From VAZQ01 sp963758945 (lineage in GTDB: Bacteria > Pseudomonadota > Alphaproteobacteria > Rhizobiales > Xanthobacteraceae), in NCBI GenBank assembly GCA_963758945.1, contig CAVWXY010000006.1, forward strand, positions 1,302,001 through 1,366,000: a stretch of 64,000 nucleotides of DNA, given 5' to 3'. Below the pieces are notes generated by a model that ran no database searches, was not told where the DNA came from, and worked only from the letters and a program-made list of their open reading frames with translations. Positions 24,032 through 32,492 of the stretch are shown piece after piece (position 1 is the first letter of the stretch; the number at the start of each line of letters is the position of its first letter). Made by a program: the position numbers and the translations under genes.

Positions 24032-24937
24032 CTAAGGCTGGGGCCCCGCAAGGCGCACCTCACGCTCGGCACGGAATACGTTGCTGTAGAGGCCCGCGAT
24101 CCAGCGACGCCCACTCGAGGTCACGTTGAGGTAACGGATTGCGGACTGAACGTGCGGAGAGATGCGATTCCAATAGAATTGCGGATATTTATCGACGAGG
24201 TCTGCCGGCGATTCATAGCCGAACTGCCTATTCAAGCCGGTCTCTTCGAATTCGTGGTAGAGCGCATTGGCCTTTCTCAAATAGTGAGGATCGCCGAGCT
24301 GACCGATGAGATCCGCGGCTCGCAAGAGCGAGCCTTCTTCGTCGATTTCGTTCTCGTCGGTCGACGACGCGTATGGGAATTGCGTGAAACCGATCGCGCG
24401 TGCGATCCGCGCGCCGTCCAGCTCCCCGACGGCCGCAACACGATCGAGCACGAACAATTTCGACCGCTCGACGTGATATGGCGCCAGCGCGGCGTCGGAG
24501 GAGCCGCGCGGCAACGAAACCTTGCGGCCACTCCCATCGACAACATAGCGACCGTCCTCATCCCCTTTGACGACACCACGGACGTACCCAATATCGTGCG
24601 TCAGACATGCGACGATGAAATTCGAATAATCGGTCGGTGTGGAAGGCATCAATAGCGCACGACCCTTGAAAATGTCGTGGCCCGCCAGGGTCACGAGCAT
24701 CGTGTGCTCGACGTTATGATAGAGCGCGTCGCTATTCCCGATGCATTCGAGCGCCAGCCGGGCGGCAAAGGGGATGAGCTCGGCCAAGCGCGCATGCGAA
24801 GACCCGAACCGATCCTTCATGTCGGAGGCGAGGAACGAACCCAGGGCGTCTGCCGCCAGCTCAGGTATCGTCATCATGCATCGCGGCCCGGATGCTTGTC
24901 GCTGCACCATCATCATGGATCGGCGGCGGTCGGTCAA
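24032..24937 (-). CDS. HD-domain metal-dependent phosphohydrolase
   Basis: A protein of up to 301 aa with HD-superfamily metal ligands: YHNVEHTMLV (H...H), ACLTHDIGYVRG (HD) and a later LLRAADLIGQ (D). HD enzymes hydrolyse phosphate esters of nucleotides, including cyclic (di)nucleotides and ppGpp. There is no attached sensory domain. The true start may be the ATG near 24877 or 24874 (MTIPELAADALGSF), since the preceding 20 residues are Arg/Met-rich. It lies downstream of the type I secretion genes, about 100 bases from them, and may or may not share their transcript. Confidence 0.8.
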   Translation of the reverse strand: MTDRRRSMMMVQRQASGPRCMMTIPELAADALGSFLASDMKDRFGSSHARLAELIPFAARLALECIGNSDALYHNVEHTMLVTLAGHDIFKGRALLMPSTPTDYSNFIVACLTHDIGYVRGVVKGDEDGRYVVDGSGRKVSLPRGSSDAALAPYHVERSKLFVLDRVAAVGELDGARIARAIGFTQFPYASSTDENEIDEEGSLLRAADLIGQLGDPHYLRKANALYHEFEETGLNRQFGYESPADLVDKYPQFYWNRISPHVQSAIRYLNVTSSGRRWIAGLYSNVFRAEREVRLAGPQP

Positions 24938-25040
24938 TTCGGGGCGCCCGGCCCCCGGACGGCGGTACCGGCGAATGACGGTCTGCGTGATCGGAATTAC
25001 GCCAAAGCCGGCCGACTTGCACCCGTTCGCGGCGAGCCTC

Positions 25041-26495
25041 TCACCGCTCGCGCAGGACCTCCTGCCGGTAGCGCAGCAGCGGCGACAGCAGATAGCTCAA
25101 GATCATGCGCGATCCGGTCTTGATTTCCACCGTCGCCGCCATGCCCGGCGACAGATTGACCGCCCGGTCGTCGATCTGCATTTTGGCGCGGTCGAGCGAA
25201 ATGCGTGCGCTGTAGTTGAGCTCCTGGCCTTTCGGCTCGCTGGTATCGGTCTGCGTCCCCAGCCGGCGGTCGTTTGAGCGGTCCTGCTGCCGGTCGCGGA
25301 TGATGGCGTCCTGCGAGACGCTGAGCACTTGGCCGTGCAGCAGGCCATAGCGGGTGAAATTGAAGGTGTCGATCTTGATCTCGGCTTCTTGTCCGGGGTG
25401 GACAAAGCCGATGTCGCGGTTCGAGACCATGGCCTCGATCTCCAGCCGGCTGTCGCTGGGTACGACCACCAGCAGGGACTGCGCCGGCGTGACGACGCCG
25501 CCGACCGTATGGATCGCGAGCTGCTGCACCACGCCGTCCACCGGGGCAGTCAACTGCTGAAGCCTGGTCTTCTGCTCCGCCTTGATCAGGTCCTGGGCGA
25601 GCCCGTTCGCCTTCTGCTCGGCCTTGGCGAGCTCGTCGGACAGCGTGCGCCGATATTCCGCCACCGCTTGGGCGCGCGTCTCCCGGATCGCGGCCACGCC
25701 CGCCTCCGCTTCGTGCAGGTGGCTCTTCTGAACGCTGAGCTCCTCCTGTTGCTCGAGCAGCAGCTGGAGGGTCTCGAAATAGGTGAGCTTTGAGCCCAGC
25801 TCCTTTTCCATGAGCGCCTTGCGGATGTCGACGCGTGGCTGGATGACCGGAATCATCGTCTCGAGCTTATGGATGGTTGCCGCGGTCGTGGCCTGCTCGG
25901 CTTCCTTCTGCGCCTGCTGACGGGCGAGCGCAGCGACCTTGGCGCGGTGCTCGGTCACCTGGTTGAGCAAGAGCTGGCGCTGGGTGCTGATCAGCGCCGG
26001 ATCCGCATCGGCGGGCGGCGTGAAGTCGGCCATGGGATCGTCCCCGCCGGCGAGTGCCGCGCGCAGCCGCGCGATGTTGAGCCGCTCGGCGAGAAGGTCG
26101 CTGCGCAGACGATCACGGTCCGCCGCGTTTACCGTCGGATCGAGCTCGATCAGGATGTCGCCGGCCTTCACCGTCTGCCCATCCTGCACCCGGATGGAAC
26201 GCACCACGCCGGTCTCGAACGGCTGAATCACCTTGGTGCGACCGCTCGGCACGATTTTTCCGGTCGCCGACGCAACGATGTCGATCTTGCCCCACCAGGC
26301 CCAGGCCAGCGCCGCGCAGAACAGCAGGATGATGGTGGCCCCGATCGCACGGCCGATCGGCGACGGCGGCGTTTCGACGATTTCAAGCGCGGCGGGCAGG
26401 AACGCCAGCTCTTCGCCGCGCCTGCCGGGCGCGGGCCGAACCGGGACGACGGGTCGCATCGGCCCGGCGGGAGCGGCTGCTTCAGCGGACTTCAT
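25041..26495 (-). CDS. Type I secretion membrane-fusion protein (HlyD family)
   Basis: A 484-aa periplasmic adaptor linking an ABC exporter to a TolC-type channel. One N-terminal membrane helix (GATIILLFCAALAWAWWG), then the lipoyl half-motif VIQPFETGVVRSIRVQDGQ, a long coiled-coil (about residues 140-330, rich in Glu/Gln/Ala) and the second half LQQLTAPVDGVVQQLAIHT. The ending SYLLSPLLRYRQEVLRER is typical of RTX secretion adaptors. The ATG at 26495 overlaps the end of the ABC gene by 14 bases; MKSAEAAAPAG is the natural N-terminus. Third gene of the RTX cassette; the TolC partner is elsewhere. Confidence 0.9.
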   Translation of the reverse strand: MKSAEAAAPAGPMRPVVPVRPAPGRRGEELAFLPAALEIVETPPSPIGRAIGATIILLFCAALAWAWWGKIDIVASATGKIVPSGRTKVIQPFETGVVRSIRVQDGQTVKAGDILIELDPTVNAADRDRLRSDLLAERLNIARLRAALAGGDDPMADFTPPADADPALISTQRQLLLNQVTEHRAKVAALARQQAQKEAEQATTAATIHKLETMIPVIQPRVDIRKALMEKELGSKLTYFETLQLLLEQQEELSVQKSHLHEAEAGVAAIRETRAQAVAEYRRTLSDELAKAEQKANGLAQDLIKAEQKTRLQQLTAPVDGVVQQLAIHTVGGVVTPAQSLLVVVPSDSRLEIEAMVSNRDIGFVHPGQEAEIKIDTFNFTRYGLLHGQVLSVSQDAIIRDRQQDRSNDRRLGTQTDTSEPKGQELNYSARISLDRAKMQIDDRAVNLSPGMAATVEIKTGSRMILSYLLSPLLRYRQEVLRER

Positions 26496-28650
26496 GGATT
26501 CCCGCCTGCAACCGATGCAACGACGCATAGCGGCCGCCGGTCTTGATCAGCGCGTCGTGGGTGCCGTCCTCGACCAGGCGGCCGCGCTCGAGCGTGACAA
26601 TGCGATCCGTCGCCCGCACCGTCGAGAGCCGGTGCGCGATGACAAGAACCGTCCGACCTTTGGCGATCTCTTTCATGTTCTTCTGAATGATGCGCTCACT
26701 CTCGTAGTCGAGGGCGCTCGTCGCCTCATCGAAGATCAGGATCCGCGGGTCGGTGACGAGCGCGCGGGCAATGGCGATGCGCTGGCGCTGGCCGCCCGAA
26801 AGGGTGGAGCCGCGCTCGCCGACGATCGTGTCGTAGCCTTCGGCCAGCTCGAGGATGAATTCGTGCGCCCCCGCGAGGCTTGCCGCCGCGATGACGCGCT
26901 CCATCGGCATGGCCGGGTCGGCGAGCGCGATATTCTCGCGCACCGAGCGGTTGAACAGCACGTTCTCCTGCAGGACGACGCCGATCTGGCGGCGCAGCCA
27001 CGCCGGGTCGGCCACGGCGAGGTCCATGCCGTCGATCAGGACCCGCCCGTTCTCCGGGACATAGAGACGCTGGACGAGCTTTGCGAACGTGCTCTTGCCC
27101 GAGCCCGAAGGCCCGACGATGCCGACCATCTGCCCGGCCGGTACATCGAAAGTGACGTTGTGCAGGACTTCTCGTCCATCGATGCGATAGCGGAACGTGA
27201 CGTGGTCGAAGCTGATGCTGCCGCAGATCGCAGGAAGCCGCGTGCGCGCCACCGCATAGGTCGGCTCGGCGGCAGTGTTGAGAATGTCGCCCAGCCGCAA
27301 CACCGACAGGCGCGCCTGGTGAAAGTCCTGCCAAATCTGCGCGAGCCGCAACACCGGTGCGCTTACCCGGCCAGCCAGGATGTTGAAGGCCACGAGCTCG
27401 CCGACCGACAAGTCGCCGTCGATGACCAGCCTGGCACCGAAATAGAGGATGCCGGCGGTGACGATCTTGTTGACGAGCTGCACCGCCTGGCTCGCGGTGT
27501 TGCCGAGGCTCAGGACCCGGAAGCTCGCGGCCACGTAACCGGCGAGCTGTTCTTCCCAGCGGCGCTGCATCTGCGGCTCGACCGCCATGGCCTTGAGCGT
27601 CTCGATCCCGGTCACGCTCTCGACCAGGAAGGCCTGGTTCTCGGCGCCGCGCTGGAATTTTTCGTCCAGCCGGCGGCGGAACAGCGGCGTTACCCCCGCC
27701 GAGATCGCGACGTAGAACGGGAACGAGCCGAGCACGATCCAGGTCAGGAGCGGCGAGTAGAAGAACATCACCGCCAGGAACACGAAGGTGAAGAACAGGT
27801 CGATGACCAGGGTCAGGGCCGAGCTGGTGAGAAAATTGCGGATGTTCTCCAATTCGCGCACCCGCGCCACCGAATCGCCGACGCGCCGCGCCTGGAAATA
27901 GGCCATCGGCAGAGCCAGCAGGTGGTGGAACAGGCGCGCGCCGAGCTCGACGTCGATGCGGTTGGTGGTGTGCGCGAACAGATAGGTTCGCAGGATGCCC
28001 AGAATGGTCTCGAAAATCGAGATCGCCATTAGACCGACGACCAGCACATCGAGGGTGCTCAAGGACCGGTGCACCAGCACCTTGTCGATGACCACCTGGA
28101 AGAACAGCGGCGAGATCAGGCCGAACAGCTGCAGGAAGAACGACGCGACCAGCACCTCGCTCAGCAGATGTCGATATTTGCGGATCGCGCCCAGAAACCA
28201 GGTGATGTCGAACCGGCGGGTGATTTCCGACAACCCGGCCCGGCGGGTCATCAGGATCAGCCCGCCGTCCCACACCGCGAGCAGCTCGGCGCGCGTCATC
28301 AAGGCGGGCCGTGCCTGCGCCGACTGGACCAGGACCTTGTCCTCGGCGGCCTTGGCGATCACCATGAACCCGCCGTCGCGCAGGGTCGCGATGGCCGGCA
28401 AGGGCGTCTTGACGAGCCGGGACCAGTCGGTCCGGCAGGCGCGGGCCTTGAGCCCGAGATCCTTGGCGCACCGGAGCATCTCCGGTGCGCCGATCTTGGC
28501 GGTTCCAAGCCGATGCCTGATCTGTTCGCGATCAGCCGCAACGCCTTGGAAATGCAGCAACGTGACGAGGGCCTCGACCCCCGGATCGGCAGGGCGCGCG
28601 CTGTCGCTTGCAGTGCTCACCTCGCGCTCTCCGGGGCCACGTGGGGTCAC
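26482..28650 (-). CDS. Type I secretion ABC transporter with degenerate C39-like domain
   Basis: A 722-aa HlyB-like exporter. Residues ~20-135 form a C39-like domain lacking the catalytic Cys, as expected for an RTX-type exporter that binds but does not cleave its cargo. Six membrane helices follow, then the ATPase: Walker A GPSGSGKS, signature LSGGQRQRIAIARAL, Walker B ILIFDEATSALD. The GTG start at 28650 overlaps the TGA of the RTX gene, so the exporter is translationally coupled to its probable substrate. Confidence 0.92.
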   Translation of the reverse strand: MTPRGPGEREVSTASDSARPADPGVEALVTLLHFQGVAADREQIRHRLGTAKIGAPEMLRCAKDLGLKARACRTDWSRLVKTPLPAIATLRDGGFMVIAKAAEDKVLVQSAQARPALMTRAELLAVWDGGLILMTRRAGLSEITRRFDITWFLGAIRKYRHLLSEVLVASFFLQLFGLISPLFFQVVIDKVLVHRSLSTLDVLVVGLMAISIFETILGILRTYLFAHTTNRIDVELGARLFHHLLALPMAYFQARRVGDSVARVRELENIRNFLTSSALTLVIDLFFTFVFLAVMFFYSPLLTWIVLGSFPFYVAISAGVTPLFRRRLDEKFQRGAENQAFLVESVTGIETLKAMAVEPQMQRRWEEQLAGYVAASFRVLSLGNTASQAVQLVNKIVTAGILYFGARLVIDGDLSVGELVAFNILAGRVSAPVLRLAQIWQDFHQARLSVLRLGDILNTAAEPTYAVARTRLPAICGSISFDHVTFRYRIDGREVLHNVTFDVPAGQMVGIVGPSGSGKSTFAKLVQRLYVPENGRVLIDGMDLAVADPAWLRRQIGVVLQENVLFNRSVRENIALADPAMPMERVIAAASLAGAHEFILELAEGYDTIVGERGSTLSGGQRQRIAIARALVTDPRILIFDEATSALDYESERIIQKNMKEIAKGRTVLVIAHRLSTVRATDRIVTLERGRLVEDGTHDALIKTGGRYASLHRLQAGIHEVR

Positions 28651-31562
28651 GCGTGCGGCTGCGTCAGCAACGGCGGCTGGCTCAACGGCTGATCCGGGAT
28701 CGGCGACCCGACGTGGCCATCGCCTGCGGTGACGAAGCTCGATGCCATGAACTGGCCGAGCAGAGCGAGATTCGCGGCGTGCGAGCCGTCGGCCGCCGCC
28801 ACGGTGCCGGTGCCGTTGCTGCTCATCGGGGCGACGGTGGGGGATTGAATGACGATGTTGTTGCCGGGCCCGCCGTCGAGCACGTCCTGCCCGCCGCCGC
28901 CGATCAGCACGTCGTCTCCCGCTCCGCCGCTCAGGATGTCGGCGCCCGCGCTGCCGATCAGGACGTCGTCGCCGTCGCCGCCATCGGCGGTGAGCAGCAT
29001 TCCCGTCAGCCCGGACGCCTGGATCACGTCGTCGCCGCCGAGGCCATTGATGACGATGCGATCGTTCGCCTCGAAGTTGGAGATCGTCACCTCGGCGGCC
29101 AGGCCCGACACCGTGACCATGCCGTTGTTGTTGGTGACCGTGATCGCGTCGTCGTCGCTGGTCGCGTTGAGGACGATCGTATCGGCCTGACCGTCCCCGC
29201 CGCCACCGGTGGCGCCCAGATCGATCCTGACCTTGCCGACGTCGGTCTTGGACAGGTCGCTGACCGTGATGGTGTCGGCGCCGCCCAATGTGTGGAGATC
29301 GATCGTCTCGATGTTATCGAGATCCATCGTGATGTTGGCGACGTCGCGGGCGAGCCGGGCGTGCCCGCCGTTGGCCGAGATGTCGATGTTCTCGTTGATG
29401 TTGGCGCCGTTGAACAGGAGCGTGTCGGCGCCCGCCTGCCCGTCGACGGTATCGCTGCCGTCGCCCGGGTTCCATACGAACGTGTCGTTGCCCGCCCCGA
29501 GGCGGGCCGTATCGCTGCCTTGCCCGCCAATGACGAGGTCATCGCCCTGGCTGCCAGTGATGATGTCATCGCCGGCGCCGCCGTTGATCGTAAGGTTGAC
29601 CTGGCCGGCCTTGAGCGTGGAGGCGTTGATGGTGTCGTTGCCGGCAAGCCCGTTGACCGTAAGCGAGTCGAGGGCGCCCTCGGTCCCGGCGAGCGTCACC
29701 TTCGCCGCCAGTCCGTTGACGACCACCGATGCCCCGCTGCTGGCGACGTTGACGTGGTCGTCGCCGGCGGTGCCGTTGACAATCACGGTGTCGGGCGCTC
29801 CGTCGCCCTGGCCGCTTCCTGCCGGCGCTGACAAGTCGATGGCGACCTGTGTCAGGTCGGTTCCGGTGAGGTCGTTGACCACGATGGTGTCGGCGCCGCC
29901 TGCGGCGGTGAGCTGGATGTGCTCGACCTGGTTGAGGTCCATGACGACGTTGCCGACGTCGCGAGACAGCCTCGCCCGCTGGCCGTTGGCCGAGATGTCC
30001 ATGTTCTCGTTGATGTTGGCCCCGTTGAACACGAGCGTATCCGTGCCGTCCTGGCCCTCGACCGTGTCGCTGCCGTCGCCGGGATTCCAGATGAACGTGT
30101 CGTTGCCGTTGCCGAGCAGGGCCGTGTCGTTGCCGCGGCCGCCGGTCACGATGTCCTTGCCGTCACCGCCGAGCAAAAGGTCGACGCCCTGGCTTCCGAC
30201 GATGGTGTCGTTGCCGGCGCCGCCGTCGATGGTGAGCTTGATCCAATCGGCATTGAGCGGCGAAGCATTGATGGTATCGTCGCCGCCGAGGCCGTTGACG
30301 ACCAAGGTGTCGTTGCCGGGATCAGCGCCGTCGATCGTCACCTGCTCGGCCAGTCCGCTGACGAAGACCCTGGCCACGTCGCTGTTGGTGAGGCTGATCA
30401 GGTCGCTGCGGGAAGTGCCATTGACGGTCACGGTGTCCGGCTGACCGTCCCCGATACCGCTCCCGGACATGCCGGCCAAGTCGATCGCAACCTCCGTCAC
30501 GTCGGTGCCGGTCAGGTCGTTGACCACGATGTTGTCGGCACCGCCCAGAGCGTTGAGCTGGATCTGCTCGATCCCGTCGAGGTCCATGGTGATGTTGGCG
30601 ACGTTGCGGACGAGGCTCACCCGCCCGTGATTGGCCGAGATGCTGATGTTCTCGTTGACGTTGGCGCCGTTGAACACCAGCGTGTCGGTGCCGTCCTGGC
30701 CGTCGACGACGTCGCTGGCGTCGCCCGGGTTCCAGACAAACGTATCGTTGCCGGCGCCGAGCTGGGCCGTGTCGTTGCCGCGGCCGCCGATGATGAGATC
30801 ATCGCCATCGCCGCCGATCAGGATGTCGTTGCCGTCGCCGCCGGTGATCCTGTCGTTACCCGCGCCGCCATCGAGCGTGAGCTGGATGAGGCTGGCGAGG
30901 CCGTTTCCGGCGGTGATGACGTCGTCGCCGCCATTGGCGTTGAGCACGAGTTTCTCGGTGGTCCCGATGTCGAGGAAGAACGGGGCTGGGTCGACACGGT
31001 CGAAGCGCACGCGCCCGCCATTGGCCGTGATGGTGAACGTTTCGGCTCCGTTGCCGCCATTGACCTCGGCGGTGTCGGTGCCGTCGCCGCCCTCGAACAG
31101 GTCGCTGTCGTCACCCGGGTTCCAGATCATGCGGTCGTTGCCGGCTCCGCCGAAGACCTGGTCGTCACCATCGCCGCCGGTCAGCACGTCGTTGCCGTCG
31201 CCGCCGAACAGCAGGTCGTTGCCGCCTTTGCCGAGGAGGGTGTCATTGCCGCTTTGCCCGAACAGCTGATCGGCGCCCGAACCGCCGGTCAGCACGTCGT
31301 TGCCCGTGCCGCCGAACAGATGAGCGGCGGGCAGCGCGCCGTTGGCTTCGTCGAGCGTGATGGTGTCGTTGCCGCCCTGGCCGAAAACGTCGATCTCGGC
31401 GGTGTTGGCGACGGTCGGCTGGCCGCCATCGACGGATACGGCGCCGCCGTTCACGAGAATTTGTCCCGCCGCGTTGCGGCTGGTGGTGATGGTGTTGTCG
31501 AGATTGTCGCCGAACTCCGAGAGCAACGCGGCACCTGGGGAAAAGGTCGCCTTGATAGCCAT
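28647..31562 (-). CDS. RTX-type calcium-binding secreted protein
   Basis: A 971-aa protein built of glycine/aspartate nonapeptide repeats (GGxGxDxLx), for instance LFGGDGNDVLTGGDGDD near residue 120 and DILSGGAGDDVLIGGGGQD near 900. These bind calcium and fold outside the cell. Four copies of a block marked by (I/V)WNPGD...SD recur near residues 148, 280, 495 and 700, the last three ~205-215 residues apart. No enzymatic domain is recognised. The extreme C-terminus (after ~residue 915) is the likely secretion signal. It starts the operon RTX-exporter-adaptor, and GAGGATC before the ATG is a ribosome site. A structural or adhesive role is more likely than a toxin. Confidence 0.9.
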   Translation of the reverse strand: MAIKATFSPGAALLSEFGDNLDNTITTSRNAAGQILVNGGAVSVDGGQPTVANTAEIDVFGQGGNDTITLDEANGALPAAHLFGGTGNDVLTGGSGADQLFGQSGNDTLLGKGGNDLLFGGDGNDVLTGGDGDDQVFGGAGNDRMIWNPGDDSDLFEGGDGTDTAEVNGGNGAETFTITANGGRVRFDRVDPAPFFLDIGTTEKLVLNANGGDDVITAGNGLASLIQLTLDGGAGNDRITGGDGNDILIGGDGDDLIIGGRGNDTAQLGAGNDTFVWNPGDASDVVDGQDGTDTLVFNGANVNENISISANHGRVSLVRNVANITMDLDGIEQIQLNALGGADNIVVNDLTGTDVTEVAIDLAGMSGSGIGDGQPDTVTVNGTSRSDLISLTNSDVARVFVSGLAEQVTIDGADPGNDTLVVNGLGGDDTINASPLNADWIKLTIDGGAGNDTIVGSQGVDLLLGGDGKDIVTGGRGNDTALLGNGNDTFIWNPGDGSDTVEGQDGTDTLVFNGANINENMDISANGQRARLSRDVGNVVMDLNQVEHIQLTAAGGADTIVVNDLTGTDLTQVAIDLSAPAGSGQGDGAPDTVIVNGTAGDDHVNVASSGASVVVNGLAAKVTLAGTEGALDSLTVNGLAGNDTINASTLKAGQVNLTINGGAGDDIITGSQGDDLVIGGQGSDTARLGAGNDTFVWNPGDGSDTVDGQAGADTLLFNGANINENIDISANGGHARLARDVANITMDLDNIETIDLHTLGGADTITVSDLSKTDVGKVRIDLGATGGGGDGQADTIVLNATSDDDAITVTNNNGMVTVSGLAAEVTISNFEANDRIVINGLGGDDVIQASGLTGMLLTADGGDGDDVLIGSAGADILSGGAGDDVLIGGGGQDVLDGGPGNNIVIQSPTVAPMSSNGTGTVAAADGSHAANLALLGQFMASSFVTAGDGHVGSPIPDQPLSQPPLLTQPHA
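29040..31140 (-). repeat. Large internal modules of the RTX gene
   Basis: Three long modules of ~205-215 codons plus a partial first one can be aligned by GNDTF(V/I)WNPGD, then DTL(V/L)FNGAN(V/I)NEN and MDL...GGAD. They are diverged by ~30-40 percent by eye, so they are old tandem duplications and not assembly artefacts. Confidence 0.75.
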
Positions 31563-31915
31563 GGTCTTTGATCCTCACGAGGATTTGGCCGCGGCGCGGA
31601 TGCGCGTTGGCTGTGAATGGGGGCGAATGGGGCGCGTCAGCGCAGGGCCGGATGCTTAGCCGCGCAACGGATGACAGGCCTGACGGCGAGCTCTAGACGG
31701 TCCTGAATTTTCCTGATGGTTTTCTGGTTTTTTCTGCGAGTGGTATTGCGCCACTGCCGCCGGCTCCGTGGCGAAGCCGCCGCCCGCTTCCAAGCCGTTC
31801 ACCGATGTCGAGATCACGCGCGCGTGACTTGACGGTCCGGCTTGGCGGCACGGCCGTCGCTCTTTGCCGATTGTTTGCGCTTGATTGTTGGCCGACGCGA
31901 GCGGCGTTCCGCACA
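31563..31915. other. Promoter region of the RTX operon
   Basis: About 350 bases between the RTX gene and the ABM gene, both on the minus strand. A local AT-rich run (31700-31745, containing GGTTTTCTGGTTTTTTCTGC) is the most likely promoter area for the RTX operon. No known operator was recognised and no gene is called. Confidence 0.4.
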
Positions 31916-32260
31916 CTATCGCAATCGGCGTCGTGATCGCGGCTGCTGTGGAGGCGGCACCTCCTCGATCACCTCGTAATGTCGGGCGCGGGGGTCGAAA
32001 TCGGTCAGCGCGGCGACGGCGCCCGGCTCAACCACCGCCTTCTCGACGTCGCGACCGGCAAAGGCGCGGATCGCGTCAATAGACTGCCAGCGCGTCAGCA
32101 CGAGGAACTCCATCTTGCCGCCGATCTGGCGCCGGGCGAGCTGCGCGCCGGCGAATCCCGTGAGACGACGCAGCTCGGGGACGACCTGCTCACGAAAATG
32201 CTTCGGGTAAGCCTCTGCCGCTGCAGGGTCGGCGCGTCCGCGCCACTCACGAACGATCAT
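31916..32260 (-). CDS. ABM-family small monooxygenase-like protein
   Basis: A 114-aa protein of the antibiotic-biosynthesis-monooxygenase fold (dimeric alpha/beta barrel): MIVREWRGRADP at the start, GFAGAQLARRQIGGKMEFLVLTRWQSIDAIRAFAG in the middle. Members act as quinol or heme-degrading oxygenases or stress proteins. The C-terminal PPPQQPRSRRRLR tail is disordered and basic. No operon partner; assignment of a reaction is not possible. Confidence 0.75.
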   Translation of the reverse strand: MIVREWRGRADPAAAEAYPKHFREQVVPELRRLTGFAGAQLARRQIGGKMEFLVLTRWQSIDAIRAFAGRDVEKAVVEPGAVAALTDFDPRARHYEVIEEVPPPQQPRSRRRLR

Positions 32261-32492
32261 CCGGGCGCCTCTCGATCATGGCAGACATGGGGCACGATTT
32301 TGATCCGCATCCCGCGAGCGCGCCGAGCAGATGGGCATATGGCCAATATCTGCACGATCTGCGCGTGCTCGAGCTCGCCGGCGTGACATCGTTTTTCCGC
32401 CCAAATCATAGGTAGGATAGGGTGCTGTGAAGGGGAGCGCGTCATACGCGCGGGGCGAGGCAATTCGCCCGGGGATCTGGGGACAAGCCAAC

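Noticed and set aside
28647..31562. Repeated sequence in the RTX gene considered as CRISPR
   Set aside because: Repeats are coding, of variable length and diverged, with no constant spacers.
29919..31571. 550-codon frame on the plus strand opposite the RTX gene
   Set aside because: Its repeats (VVA-type) are simply the complement of the RTX repeats.
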